From: Roseateles sp. XES5
GTDB lineage: Bacteria > Pseudomonadota > Alphaproteobacteria > Rhizobiales > Rhizobiaceae
Direction: 5' to 3'
Assembly (NCBI RefSeq): GCF_020535545.1
Contig: NZ_CP084752.1
Coordinates: 2,569,501-2,633,500, forward strand
Length of the DNA stretch: 64,000 bases
Shown here: positions 49,626-59,326 of the stretch, piece by piece
Position numbering within the stretch: the stretch's first letter is position 1
How the letters are laid out: each line of letters opens with the position of its first letter
Position numbers and translations under genes: made by a program
Notes under the pieces: generated by a model
The model's input: the letters and a program-made list of their open reading frames with translations, nothing else
Told to the model about the DNA's origin: nothing
Databases searched by the model: none

Positions 49626-50695
49626 GGACATCCCTCCTTTTGACCACGGCCGTCATCGCAGCGCTCACGCTTTCCGGCTGCAAGAAGGAAGAGGAAGCGG
49701 CCGCGCCGCCACGCCCGGTGCTCTCGCTCGTCGTTGCGCCCACCGCGCTGCCGGGCACGCGCTTTGCCGGCACGGTGCAGGCGAAGGTGCAGGCCGCGCT
49801 CGGTTCGCGCGTCGCCGGCCGCCTCGTTTCGCGCACCGTCCATGTCGGCGATCTCGTTAAGAAGGGCGATGAACTCGCCGTGCTCGACGGCACTGCCTAC
49901 GAGCTTGCCGTGCGCTCCGCGCGTGCGGAACTCTCCAGCGCCGAAGCGACATTGACGAGCGCCATTGCTAGCGAGGAGCGGCAGAAGACGCTGCTGCAAT
50001 CCAACGCCGCCGCCAAGGCTGCCGTCGAAAGTGCCGAGCAGTCGCGTGAGGCGGCCGATGCCGGCCTCATCCGCGCCCGCACGGCGCTGGTGAAGGCGGA
50101 AGAGCAGCTTTCCTATACCCGTATCCTCGCGGAATTCGACGGTGTCGTCGTGGCGACGGGGGCGGAGGTCGGACAGACCGTTTCGCCGGGCGAGGCCATC
50201 GTCACAGTTGCCCGGCCGGACGAACGCGACGCCGTCGTCGATATCCCGGAAATGGCGGAGCCCATCGCCGTCGGCACCCGCTTCCAGGTCTCCCTGCAGA
50301 TCAATCCGGCCATCACCGTCAAGGGCACGGTGCGCGAGGTCGCACCGGCCGCCGATGCCGCAACCCGCACGCGGCGCGTCAAGATCGCGTTGGAGAACCC
50401 GCCGGACACCGTGCGGCTCGGCACGACGATCACCGCCGAGCTGGAAGGCCCCGATCTCACCGCGATGATGGTGCCGGAAACGGCCGTGCTGACGAAGGAC
50501 GGCAAGCCGCATGTCTGGCTCGTCGATGCGGAAAAGGGCGAAGTGCATCTGAAGCCCGTGGAAACCGGAGCGGCTGCTGGCCGGTTCGTTCCGGTCACGA
50601 GCGGGCTGAAGGATGGCGACCGCGTCGTCACCGCCGGTGTGAACAGCCTCGAAGAAGGCCAGAAGATAAAGATCGAAGACGAGGCAAGCCTATGA
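49622..50695 (+). CDS. RND efflux periplasmic adaptor 2 (lipoprotein)
   Basis: A 357-residue second membrane-fusion protein with a lipobox LTLSGC (Cys about 20), so it is lipid-anchored. Lipoyl halves: RVAGRLVSRTVHVGDLVKKGDELAVLD and ILAEFDGVVVATGAEVGQTV, with a helical hairpin between. The start overlaps the previous stop and its own stop overlaps the pump gene start. Operons with two different adaptors for one pump are known (for example with TriABC-type systems) and may make a mixed periplasmic channel. Confidence 0.92.
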   Translation: MRTSLLLTTAVIAALTLSGCKKEEEAAAPPRPVLSLVVAPTALPGTRFAGTVQAKVQAALGSRVAGRLVSRTVHVGDLVKKGDELAVLDGTAYELAVRSARAELSSAEATLTSAIASEERQKTLLQSNAAAKAAVESAEQSREAADAGLIRARTALVKAEEQLSYTRILAEFDGVVVATGAEVGQTVSPGEAIVTVARPDERDAVVDIPEMAEPIAVGTRFQVSLQINPAITVKGTVREVAPAADAATRTRRVKIALENPPDTVRLGTTITAELEGPDLTAMMVPETAVLTKDGKPHVWLVDAEKGEVHLKPVETGAAAGRFVPVTSGLKDGDRVVTAGVNSLEEGQKIKIEDEASL

Positions 50696-53600
50696 AGAAG
50701 TTCAACCTTTCGGACTGGGCGCTCGATCATGCATCGCTCGTCTGGTACTTCATGATCGTCTTCGCGCTGCTCGGTTTCTTCACCTACCAGAATCTCGGCC
50801 GCGAGGAGGATCCCTCCTTCGTCATCAAGACGATGACGATCAGCGCCGCCTGGCCCGGCGCCTCCGTGGAAGAGACGACCCGGCAGGTGACGGAGCGCAT
50901 CGAGCGCAAGCTGGAGGAACTGGAATCGCTCGATTTCAGCCGCAGCGTGACGACGCCCGGCCAGACGCTGGTCTTCGTCAACCTGAAGCCGACGACCAAG
51001 GCCCGCGACGTGGCGCCGACCTGGCAGACCGTTCGCAACATGATCAACGACATCAGGGGCGAGTTTCCCTCCGGCGTCATCGGCCCGGCCTTCAACGACC
51101 GCTTCGGCGATGTCTTCGGCAATATCTACGCCTTCACGGCCGACGGCCTGACACCGCGCCAGCTCCGCGACTATGTCGAGGATGCCCGCCGCCGCGTGCT
51201 GACCGTGCCGAATATCGGCAAAGTCGATCTCGTCGGCGCGCAGGACGAGGTGATCTATCTCGAATTTTCGACGCGCCAGCTTGCCGCGCTCGGCATTTCC
51301 ACCCAGCAGGTCGTTTCGACCCTGCAGGCGCAGAACGCCATCGCGCCCTCCGGCGTGGTGCAAGGCGGCGGCGAGCGCGTCAGCGTGCGCGTCGGCGGCC
51401 AGTTCACGTCCGAGGAAAGCCTTCGCGAGGTGAATCTGCGCGTCAACAACCGCTTCTTCCGCCTGTCCGACATCGCCACCATCACCCGCGGCTACCAGGA
51501 TCCGCCGTCTTCCCTGTTCCGCTTCAACGGAGAACCGGCCCTCGGCCTTGCCATCGGCATGAAGCAGGGATCCAACCTCCTGGAATTCGGTGCGGCGGTG
51601 GAGAAGGAGATCGAGCTCCTCTCGCATGAACTGCCGGTCGGCGTCGACGTGCACCTCGTTTCCGACCAGCCGAAGGTGGTGGAAGAGGCCGTTTCCGGCT
51701 TCACGCAGGCGCTGTTCGAGGCGGTCGCCATCGTTCTCATCGTCTCCTTCGTCAGCCTTGGTCTGCGCGCCGGCCTCGTCGTCGCGCTCTCCATTCCGCT
51801 GACGCTCGGCATCACCTTCGTCTTCATGTATTACGACGCCATCTCGCTGCAGCGCGTGTCGCTCGGCGCGCTGATCATCGCGCTCGGCCTCCTCGTCGAC
51901 GACGCCATGATCGCCGTCGAAATGATGGTGGCGCGGCTGGAGGCGGGGGATTCGCTGCGCAAGGCGGCGACCTATGTCTACACCTCCACCGCCTTCCCGA
52001 TGCTGACGGGCACGCTGGTGACGGTGGCTGGATTCATCCCGATCGGCCTCAACAACAGCGCCGCCGGCGAATTCACCTTCAGTCTCTTCGTCGTCATCGC
52101 CATTTCGCTCGTCGTGTCCTGGGTGGTCGCGGTCATCTTCACACCGCTGCTCGGCGTGACGATCCTGCCCAAGAGCATGAAGAAGCACCACGAGGAGAAG
52201 GGCCGTTTCGCCCGCATCTTCGCCCGCATCCTCGACGTGTGCATGCGCTGGAAATGGACGACCATCGTCGCGACCGTCGCGATCTTCCTCGTCTCGGTCT
52301 TCGGCATGCGCTTCGTGCAGGAGCAGTTCTTCCCGTCCTCCGACCGGCCTGAACTCGTCATCGACTGGGCGCTGCCGCAGAACGCCTCGATCGCCGAGAC
52401 CAATGCGCAGATCGCCAAGCTCGAAGAGGAAAAGCTGAAGGGCAATCCGGATATCGAGCGCTGGTCGTCCTATGTGGGCGAGGGCGCGGTGCGCTTCCTG
52501 CTGTCCTTCGACGTGCAGCCGCCGTCACCGGCCTTCGGCCAGACGATCATCGTCAGCAAGGACCTCGAGGCTCGCGACCGGCTGAGGGCCGACCTCCAGG
52601 CCTATCTGCGCGAGACCTTCGTGGGCACGGACGCGCTGGTGAAGCTGCTCGACATCGGCCCGCCGGTCGGCCGGCCGATCCAGTACCGCGTCAGCGGTCC
52701 GGATATCCAGGAAGTGCGCGCGCAGGCGCTCGCCTTCGGCGAACTGCTCGGCAAGAACGACCGCCTCGGCGATATCGTCTATGACTGGAACGAACCGGCC
52801 CGCGTGGTGAAGGTCGACGTTCTCCAGGACAAGGCGCGCCAGCTCGGCGTCACCTCGCAGGACATTTCCTCGGCCCTCAACGGCGTCGTCGGCGGCACGA
52901 CCGTCACGCAGATCCGCGATGACGTCTACCTGATCGACGTCATCGGCCGGGCGCGGTCGAGCGAGCGCGAATCCATCGAGACGTTGCGCCAGATGCAACT
53001 GCCGACGGCCAACGGCACCTCGGTGCCGCTCGCGGCCATCGCCAACTTCCGCTACGAGATGGAGCAGCCCGTCGTCTGGCGCCGCTCGCGCCAGCCCACG
53101 ATCACGGTCAAGGCGAGCATCACCGGTGGCGTGCAACCGGCGACCGTCGTCTCGCAGATGGAGAAGGACGTCACCGCCTTCCGCGCGGACATGCCGTCCG
53201 GCTACGACGTCGTCGTCGGCGGTACGGTGGAGGAAAGCGCCAACAGCCAGGCACCCATCGTCGCGGTGGTGCCGCTGATGCTCTTCGCCATGGCGACGAT
53301 CCTGATGCTGCAACTGCAGAGCTTCTCGCGGCTCTTCCTCGTCTTCGCGGTGGCGCCGCTGGCACTCATCGGCGTGGTCATCGCCCTGCTGGGCAGCGGC
53401 GCGCCGCTCGGCTTCGTCGCCATTCTCGGCGTTTTGGCGCTGATCGGCATCCTCATCCGCAACTCGGTCATCCTCGTCGTGCAGATCGAGGATCTCCGGC
53501 GCGAGGGCATGCATGCCTGGGATGCCGTGCGGGAGGCGACGGAGCATCGCATGCGACCGATCATGCTGACGGCGGCGGCGGCGAGCCTGGCGCTCATCCC

Positions 53601-53784
53601 CATTTCGCGCGAAGTGTTCTGGGGCCCGATGGCCTATGCCATGATGGGCGGCATCATTGTCGGCACGGTGCTGACGCTGCTCTTCCTGCCCGCGCTCTAT
53701 ATCGCCTGGTTCCGCATCAAGCCGGAGGCGAAGGACGAAGAGGCTGCGGCCGCCGAACCGGTGGAGGCGACGCCGGCGGTCTGA
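50692..53784 (+). CDS. RND efflux pump, inner-membrane subunit
   Basis: A 1030-residue resistance-nodulation-division transporter, the usual length, with 12 transmembrane helices in two halves separated by large periplasmic loops. The proton-relay Asp pair is present in helix 4 (GLLVDDAMIAVEMM, about 403-404), and the N-terminal FMIVFALLGFFTYQNLGREEDPSF is typical of the family. Substrates may be drugs, bile-like detergents or plant compounds; the sequence does not tell. Together with the two adaptors it forms a complete inner-membrane complex, lacking only the outer-membrane factor. Confidence 0.94.
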   Translation: MKKFNLSDWALDHASLVWYFMIVFALLGFFTYQNLGREEDPSFVIKTMTISAAWPGASVEETTRQVTERIERKLEELESLDFSRSVTTPGQTLVFVNLKPTTKARDVAPTWQTVRNMINDIRGEFPSGVIGPAFNDRFGDVFGNIYAFTADGLTPRQLRDYVEDARRRVLTVPNIGKVDLVGAQDEVIYLEFSTRQLAALGISTQQVVSTLQAQNAIAPSGVVQGGGERVSVRVGGQFTSEESLREVNLRVNNRFFRLSDIATITRGYQDPPSSLFRFNGEPALGLAIGMKQGSNLLEFGAAVEKEIELLSHELPVGVDVHLVSDQPKVVEEAVSGFTQALFEAVAIVLIVSFVSLGLRAGLVVALSIPLTLGITFVFMYYDAISLQRVSLGALIIALGLLVDDAMIAVEMMVARLEAGDSLRKAATYVYTSTAFPMLTGTLVTVAGFIPIGLNNSAAGEFTFSLFVVIAISLVVSWVVAVIFTPLLGVTILPKSMKKHHEEKGRFARIFARILDVCMRWKWTTIVATVAIFLVSVFGMRFVQEQFFPSSDRPELVIDWALPQNASIAETNAQIAKLEEEKLKGNPDIERWSSYVGEGAVRFLLSFDVQPPSPAFGQTIIVSKDLEARDRLRADLQAYLRETFVGTDALVKLLDIGPPVGRPIQYRVSGPDIQEVRAQALAFGELLGKNDRLGDIVYDWNEPARVVKVDVLQDKARQLGVTSQDISSALNGVVGGTTVTQIRDDVYLIDVIGRARSSERESIETLRQMQLPTANGTSVPLAAIANFRYEMEQPVVWRRSRQPTITVKASITGGVQPATVVSQMEKDVTAFRADMPSGYDVVVGGTVEESANSQAPIVAVVPLMLFAMATILMLQLQSFSRLFLVFAVAPLALIGVVIALLGSGAPLGFVAILGVLALIGILIRNSVILVVQIEDLRREGMHAWDAVREATEHRMRPIMLTAAAASLALIPISREVFWGPMAYAMMGGIIVGTVLTLLFLPALYIAWFRIKPEAKDEEAAAAEPVEATPAV

Positions 53785-53817
53785 GGATCCGTCTTCTCCG
53801 CCACGCGAAATTGGGCC

Positions 53818-53840
53818 GGGAGCAGCACGCTCCCGTCTTC
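53818..53840. terminator. Hairpin between RND pump and cysQ
   Basis: A GGGAGC...GCTCCC stem is followed by GTCTTC. A weak terminator between convergent genes. Confidence 0.45.
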
Positions 53841-53843
53841 CGG

Positions 53844-54674
53844 TCAGGATGTGCCGGGGTCAGAGTCTCTTGCCCCGCTCCATCCCGCGCCCGCGGCGAT
53901 GAAGTTCGGGTTGGCGAAATCCGCGTCATGGGCCTGGTTGCGCTTGCCGTAGACAAGGGCTTCGCCGTCGAGCGTGCGCGTCTCGCCCCCGGCGGCGCGC
54001 AGCACGGCGTCACCGGCCGCCGTATCCCATTCCATGGTGCGACTGAAGCGTGGATAGACGTCGGCAAGGCCCTCGGCGACGAGGCAGAATTTCAGCGACG
54101 AACCGATGGCGGTGCAGGCATCGATGCCGTGGTCGTCGAGGAAGCGTGCCGTCTCCGGCGTATCGTGCGAGCGGCTTGCAACGGCGGTCAGCGCCTTGCC
54201 ACGTCCGCGACAGCCGATCGCCTGTCGCTCGACGATGGCCTCGCCCGCCACCTTGAAGCGCTCCGCGCGGCCTCCGGTCGCGACGAAGCCCATCGAAAGG
54301 GCAGGGGCGAGAACGATGCCGGCAATGGGCGCGCCAGCACGGATGAGGGCGATATTGACGGTGAATTCGCTGCGCCCGGCGACGAATTCCTTCGTGCCGT
54401 CGAGCGGATCGACAAGGAAGAACAGGCCGCCGGAAATATCCGGCACGCGTCCGGCGGCGACGGCCTCTTCGGCGACGACGGGGATATCGGGAAAATCCCG
54501 GGCAAGTGCCGCAAGGATCAGCCGCTCGGCTTCCTCGTCCGCCTCGGTCACCGGCGAACTGTCCGGCTTGTACTGGACGTCGGGTCCGGCGCTGTGGATG
54601 GCCATGATGGCGCGACCGGCGGCAAGCGCCGCGCTCTCCATCACCTGCTGCAATGTCGAAAAATCTGTCCGCAT
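53844..54674 (-). CDS. cysQ: 3'(2'),5'-bisphosphate nucleotidase CysQ (inositol monophosphatase fold)
   Basis: A 276-residue Li+-sensitive phosphatase that removes the 3' phosphate from PAP/PAPS, side products of sulfate assimilation. The metal motifs are present: AEE near 68-70, DPLDGTKEF (89-97) and the second motif WDTAAGDAVL near 217. TKEF after DGT favours CysQ over inositol monophosphatase. ATG 54674 follows a GGAAAGAGCC-type stretch. It is divergent from the sox operon and convergent with the RND pump gene. Confidence 0.9.
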   Translation of the reverse strand: MRTDFSTLQQVMESAALAAGRAIMAIHSAGPDVQYKPDSSPVTEADEEAERLILAALARDFPDIPVVAEEAVAAGRVPDISGGLFFLVDPLDGTKEFVAGRSEFTVNIALIRAGAPIAGIVLAPALSMGFVATGGRAERFKVAGEAIVERQAIGCRGRGKALTAVASRSHDTPETARFLDDHGIDACTAIGSSLKFCLVAEGLADVYPRFSRTMEWDTAAGDAVLRAAGGETRTLDGEALVYGKRNQAHDADFANPNFIAAGAGWSGARDSDPGTS

Positions 54675-54833
54675 GGTTTCCGGCTCTTTCCTCCCCGGCT
54701 TAGACGCACGGACCGGGGAATGCAACGCCGTCGTCATGTGGAAAGAGTCGCCTCTGCGCGTGGCTGCGACGCTGCCCCGTCTTGCCGTTTGTGCTGCATA
54801 TGCGAATGTGGGGCAACTGATCCGGGATACCCC

Positions 54834-56084
54834 ATGCGCTACTCCGCCCTGTCCATCATCAAGCAAGCCTTTGCCGGAAACCTCGGCTGGAAGCCCGCCT
54901 GGCGGGAGCCGGACCCGAAGCCGCACTACGATGTCATCATCGTCGGCGGCGGCGGTCACGGCCTTGCGACCGCCTATTATCTGGCGAAGGAATTCGGCGT
55001 GCGCAACATCGCCGTCGTGGAGAAGGGCTATCTCGGCTCCGGCAATGTCGGGCGCAACACCACCATCGTGCGCTCCAATTACATGCTGCCCGGCAATGAA
55101 CCCTTCTACGAGTTTTCGCTGAAGCTGTGGGAAGGGCTGGAGCAGGAACTGAACTACAATGTGATGTTCTCGCAGCGCGGCATCATCAACCTCTTCCACA
55201 ATGACGGCCAGCGCGATCATTACATCCGCCGCGGCAACGCCATGATGATGGAGGGCGTGGCGGCCGAGCTTCTCGACCGCGAGACGCTGAAGAAGATGCT
55301 GCCCTTCCTCAATTTCGACCATGCCCGTTTCCCGATCATAGGCGGCCTTCTGCAACGGCGCGCCGGCACGGCGCGGCATGATGCCGTCGCCTGGGGTTTC
55401 GCGCGCGGCGCGGACCGGCTCGGCGTCGATCTCATCCAGAATTGCGAGGTCACCGGTATCCGCCGGGAGAACGACGTGGTGACGGGCGTCGAAACGACGA
55501 GAGGGTTCATCGGCTGCACCAAGCTGGCGCTGGCGGCGGCGGGCAACACCTCGCGCGTCGGCGCGATGGCCGGGCTGAAGCTGCCGATCGAAAGCCATGT
55601 GCTGCAGGCCTTCGTCACGGAGGGGCTGAAGCCCTGCATCGACCACGTCATCACCTATGGCGCGGGACACTTCTACATCTCGCAGTCCGACAAGGGCGGC
55701 CTCGTCTTCGGCGCGGAGATCGACGGTTATTCCTCCTATGCCCAGCGCGGCAATCTCGCGACGGCCGAACATGTCATGGAGGAGGGGGTGACGATGATCC
55801 CCGGGCTTTCGCGCGTGCGGGTGCTGCGAAGCTGGGGCGGCGTCATGGACATGTCGATGGACGGTTCGCCCATCATCGACCGCACGCCGATCGACAATCT
55901 CTACCTCAATTGCGGCTGGTGCTACGGCGGCTTCAAGGCGACGCCCGCGTCCGGTTTCTGCTTCGCGCATCTGATCGCCAGGGGCGAGAGCCATCACGTG
56001 GCGCGGGCCCTCAGGCTCGACCGGTTCGAGCGCGGTTTCCCCATCGACGAGGCGGGTGCCGGCACCCAGCCGAACCTGCATTGA
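54834..56084 (+). CDS. soxB: Sarcosine oxidase subunit beta
   Basis: The subunit that holds the catalytic covalent FMN/FAD site of heterotetrameric sarcosine oxidase, which turns sarcosine, oxygen and tetrahydrofolate into glycine, H2O2 and methylene-tetrahydrofolate. The 416-residue protein has the FAD Rossmann fold (VIIVGGGGHGLATAYYLA, about 33-50) and the family features GSGNVGRNTTIVRSNY and CGWCYGGFKATPASG near the C-terminus. The length equals known SoxB. It heads the soxBDAG operon, followed after seven bases by soxD. Confidence 0.96.
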   Translation: MRYSALSIIKQAFAGNLGWKPAWREPDPKPHYDVIIVGGGGHGLATAYYLAKEFGVRNIAVVEKGYLGSGNVGRNTTIVRSNYMLPGNEPFYEFSLKLWEGLEQELNYNVMFSQRGIINLFHNDGQRDHYIRRGNAMMMEGVAAELLDRETLKKMLPFLNFDHARFPIIGGLLQRRAGTARHDAVAWGFARGADRLGVDLIQNCEVTGIRRENDVVTGVETTRGFIGCTKLALAAAGNTSRVGAMAGLKLPIESHVLQAFVTEGLKPCIDHVITYGAGHFYISQSDKGGLVFGAEIDGYSSYAQRGNLATAEHVMEEGVTMIPGLSRVRVLRSWGGVMDMSMDGSPIIDRTPIDNLYLNCGWCYGGFKATPASGFCFAHLIARGESHHVARALRLDRFERGFPIDEAGAGTQPNLH

Positions 56085-56091
56085 GGTCAGC

Positions 56092-56367
56092 ATGGCGAGC
56101 CTGATTTCCTGTCCGCATTGCGGCACGCGCCCCAAGGAAGAATTTGCCATCCGCGGCGATGCGACGCCCGTCCGTCCCACGCCGATGGCGAGCGACGAGG
56201 ACTGGCACGACTATGTGCATGTGCGCGCCAATCCGCGCGGGCGCATCCGCGAGCATTGGCAGCATGTGGCCGGCTGCCGGCGCTGGCTGGTGGTGGAGCG
56301 GGACAATTTCACCCATGAGGTCTTTGCCGTCACCGATGTCGCCGCAGAGCGGGGAGACGCCCGATGA
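56092..56367 (+). CDS. soxD: Sarcosine oxidase subunit delta
   Basis: The 91-residue zinc-binding small subunit. Cys pair ISCPHCGTRPKEEFA near the N-terminus and HVAGCRRWL further on give Cys and His ligands for the structural zinc. The protein is soluble and packs against alpha and beta in the known tetramer. The stop overlaps the soxA start (ATGA at 56364). Confidence 0.95.
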   Translation: MASLISCPHCGTRPKEEFAIRGDATPVRPTPMASDEDWHDYVHVRANPRGRIREHWQHVAGCRRWLVVERDNFTHEVFAVTDVAAERGDAR

Positions 56368-59318
56368 CCGCCTATCGCCTTGCCGCCGGCGGCCTCGTCG
56401 ACCGCAGCCATTCCCTGCACTTCACCTTCGACGGGGCAAGCCTTTCGGGGCATGCCGGCGATACGCTTGCCTCGGCGCTGCTCGCCAATGACCGGCTGCT
56501 CGTCGGTCGCAGCTTCAAGTATCATCGTCCGCGCGGCATCGTGACGGCCGGTCCATCCGAGCCCAATGCGCTCGTCACGATTGGCAGCGGCGCGCGGCGC
56601 GATCCCAACAGCAAGGCGACGGTCGCCGAACTTCACGACGGTCTTGCAGCCACCAGCCAGAACCGCTGGCCGAGCCTTGCCTATGATATCGGGGCGGTGA
56701 ACGACCGGATATCGCGCTTCCTGTCGGCGGGTTTCTACTACAAGACCTTCATGTGGCCGGCCGCCTTCTGGGAAAAGCTCTACGAGCCGGTGATCCGCCG
56801 CGCCGCCGGCCTCGGCCGTACGACGTTGCCGTCCGATCCTGACACCTACGAGAAAAGCTGGGCGCATTGCGACCTGCTGGTCGTCGGCTCCGGCCCGGCG
56901 GGCCTTGCCGCGGCGCTGGTCGCCGCACGCTCGGGTCTGCGTGTCATTGTCGCCGAGCAGGATTTCGCCCTTGGCGGCGCGCTGCTTTCGGAAACGACGC
57001 TGCTCGATGGCGAAGTCCCCTTCGTCTTCGCCCGCCGCGTCGTCGACGAACTGCGCAACAGCCCGAACGTCACGCTTCTGCCCCGCACCACCGTCTTCGG
57101 CTGGTATGACGACAACGTCTTCGGCGCGGTGGAGCGCGTGCAGAAGCATGGCGCCGCGATCGATCCGGCGCGGCCCGTGGAGCGGCTGTGGCGCATCGTG
57201 GCGCGACAGGCGATCCTTGCGACCGGCGCGGAGGAGCGGCCGCTGGTCTTCGGTGGCAATGACCGGCCCGGCATCATGACCGCGAGCGCCGTCAGCACCT
57301 ATGCCAACCGGTTCGGCGTCGCCGCCGGCAAGTCCGTCGCGATCTTCACCAGCGGTTCCTCCGGCTATCGCACGGCGCGAGACCTTGCGGCGCAGGGCGT
57401 CGGGATCGCCGCCCTCATCGACAGCCGAACGGCTTCGGCCGACAACGCGCCGGAGGGCGTGCGCGTCATTCGTGGCGGGTCCATCGTCGATACGAAGGGC
57501 CGCCATCGCATCCGCGCCATCGTTGCGGATCGCGGCGGCTTCGAGGAACTGATCGCCTGCGACGCCCTTGCCATGGCGGGCGGCTGGAGCCCGGTGATCC
57601 ATCTTGCCTGCCAGCGCGGCGGCAGGCCGGTCTGGTCGGATGCCCTCAAGGCCTTCCTTGCCCCCGATGTGGCGGGCCTCGTCATGGCGGGGAGCGCCGC
57701 GGGCCATTATCGTCTTGCGGAGTGCTTCGAGGATGGCGCGCGCAAGGCGACGGCCATCGTCGAAACCCTTGGCCGGCCCGTTGCCGGCGTTACGCTTCCG
57801 GCAGTCGGCGAGGAGCCCGATCCGTCCTTCACCGCGCTCTGGCATGTGCCCGGCGCGAAATCGAAGGCCTTCGTCGATTTCCAGAACGACGTGCACACCA
57901 AGGACCTCGGTCTTGCCGTCCGCGAGGGCTTCGGCCATGTCGAGCATGCCAAGCGCTACACGACGAGCGGCATGGCGACGGACCAGGGCAAGCTCGGCAA
58001 CATCAATGCCATCGGCATTCTGGCCGGCATGCGCGGCGTCAGCCCGGCCGAGGTCGGCACCACCACCTTCCGCCCGTTCTATACGCCCGTCTCCTTCGGC
58101 GCGCTGGCCGGTCCCTCCGTCGGCGACCACGCCATGCCGACCCGCCGCTCGCCGCTGCATGGCTGGGCGGCGCGCAACGGCGCGGCCTTCATCGACGCCG
58201 GCCTCTGGTATCGCCCGTCCTGGTTCGTGAAGGCGGGGGAGAAGACCTGGCGCGAGAGCGTCGACCGCGAAGTGCGCACCGTGCGCGAGCATGCGGGCCT
58301 CTGCGATGTCTCGACGCTCGGCAAGATCGAGGTCTTCGGGCCGGATGCCGCCGAATTCCTCAACCGTCTCTACTGCAACCCGGTGCTGAAGCTGCCGGTC
58401 GGCAAGGCGCGCTACGGGCTGATGCTGCGCGAAGACGGCATGGTCTATGACGACGGCACGGTGAGCCGGTTGGGCGAAGAACATTTCCTTCTCACGACGA
58501 CCACGGCCATGGCGGCCGGCGTGTTGTCGCATATGGAATTCGCGGCGCAGGTGCTGTGGCCGGAGCTGCGTGTGCGGTTCCTTTCCGTGTCCGACCAGTG
58601 GGCGCAGATGTCGATTGCCGGACCGAAGGCACGCGCTATCCTGCAGGCCGTGGTGGAAGACGATCTTGCCGATGCGGCCTTCCCCTTCCTTGCCGCCCGC
58701 GACGTGCGCCTGAAAGGCAATCTCAAGGCGCGGCTCTTCCGCATCTCCTTCTCGGGCGAGCTGGCCTATGAGCTGGCGGTGCCGGCAGGTCATGGCGAGG
58801 CGGTGGCGGATGCGCTGATGCGCGCGGGCGAAGCGCATGGCCTGTGTGCCTACGGCGTGGAAGCGCTGAACGTGCTGCGCATCGAGAAGGGCCATGTCAC
58901 CCACGCCGAACTCGACGGCCGCGTGACCCCCGACGACGCCGGCCTTGGCCGCATGATGGCCAGCGGCAAACCGGATTTCATCGGCAAGCGGCTTTCCACC
59001 CGCTTCGGCCTGACGGCGGCGGACCGGGCGCAGCTCGTCGGTCTGCGGGCGCTGGAGGCCGACAAGGACATGCGCGCCGGCGCGCATCTTCTGAAGGAAG
59101 GCGTCAAGCCTTCAACGTTGAACGATCAGGGCTGGGTCAGCTCCGCCTGCTTTTCGCCGACGCTCGGCGGGCACATCGCGCTCGCTTTCCTGAAGTCCGG
59201 CCGCGAGCGCTATGGCGAGCGGATCGTGGTGTGGGATCAACTGCGCGGCGTCGAGGCGATGGCGGAAGTCTGCGATCCGGTCTTCGTCGATCCGCAAAAT
59301 CACCGGCTGATGGGGTGA
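56364..59318 (+). CDS. soxA: Sarcosine oxidase subunit alpha
   Basis: The 984-residue large subunit. Domains in order: ferredoxin-like N-terminal domain (HFTFDGASLSGHAGDTLASALLANDR; about 10-90), an NAD-binding Rossmann domain starting LLVVGSGPAGLAAALVAARSG (about 171), and a C-terminal folate-binding GcvT-type domain (about 610-984) with DVSTLGKIEVFGPDAAEFLNRL and GYLELPVG-like segments. Noncovalent FAD and NAD bind here, and the GcvT domain presents tetrahydrofolate. Length and order are as in known SoxA. Confidence 0.96.
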   Translation: MTAYRLAAGGLVDRSHSLHFTFDGASLSGHAGDTLASALLANDRLLVGRSFKYHRPRGIVTAGPSEPNALVTIGSGARRDPNSKATVAELHDGLAATSQNRWPSLAYDIGAVNDRISRFLSAGFYYKTFMWPAAFWEKLYEPVIRRAAGLGRTTLPSDPDTYEKSWAHCDLLVVGSGPAGLAAALVAARSGLRVIVAEQDFALGGALLSETTLLDGEVPFVFARRVVDELRNSPNVTLLPRTTVFGWYDDNVFGAVERVQKHGAAIDPARPVERLWRIVARQAILATGAEERPLVFGGNDRPGIMTASAVSTYANRFGVAAGKSVAIFTSGSSGYRTARDLAAQGVGIAALIDSRTASADNAPEGVRVIRGGSIVDTKGRHRIRAIVADRGGFEELIACDALAMAGGWSPVIHLACQRGGRPVWSDALKAFLAPDVAGLVMAGSAAGHYRLAECFEDGARKATAIVETLGRPVAGVTLPAVGEEPDPSFTALWHVPGAKSKAFVDFQNDVHTKDLGLAVREGFGHVEHAKRYTTSGMATDQGKLGNINAIGILAGMRGVSPAEVGTTTFRPFYTPVSFGALAGPSVGDHAMPTRRSPLHGWAARNGAAFIDAGLWYRPSWFVKAGEKTWRESVDREVRTVREHAGLCDVSTLGKIEVFGPDAAEFLNRLYCNPVLKLPVGKARYGLMLREDGMVYDDGTVSRLGEEHFLLTTTTAMAAGVLSHMEFAAQVLWPELRVRFLSVSDQWAQMSIAGPKARAILQAVVEDDLADAAFPFLAARDVRLKGNLKARLFRISFSGELAYELAVPAGHGEAVADALMRAGEAHGLCAYGVEALNVLRIEKGHVTHAELDGRVTPDDAGLGRMMASGKPDFIGKRLSTRFGLTAADRAQLVGLRALEADKDMRAGAHLLKEGVKPSTLNDQGWVSSACFSPTLGGHIALAFLKSGRERYGERIVVWDQLRGVEAMAEVCDPVFVDPQNHRLMG

Positions 59319-59326
59319 GGTGAGAG

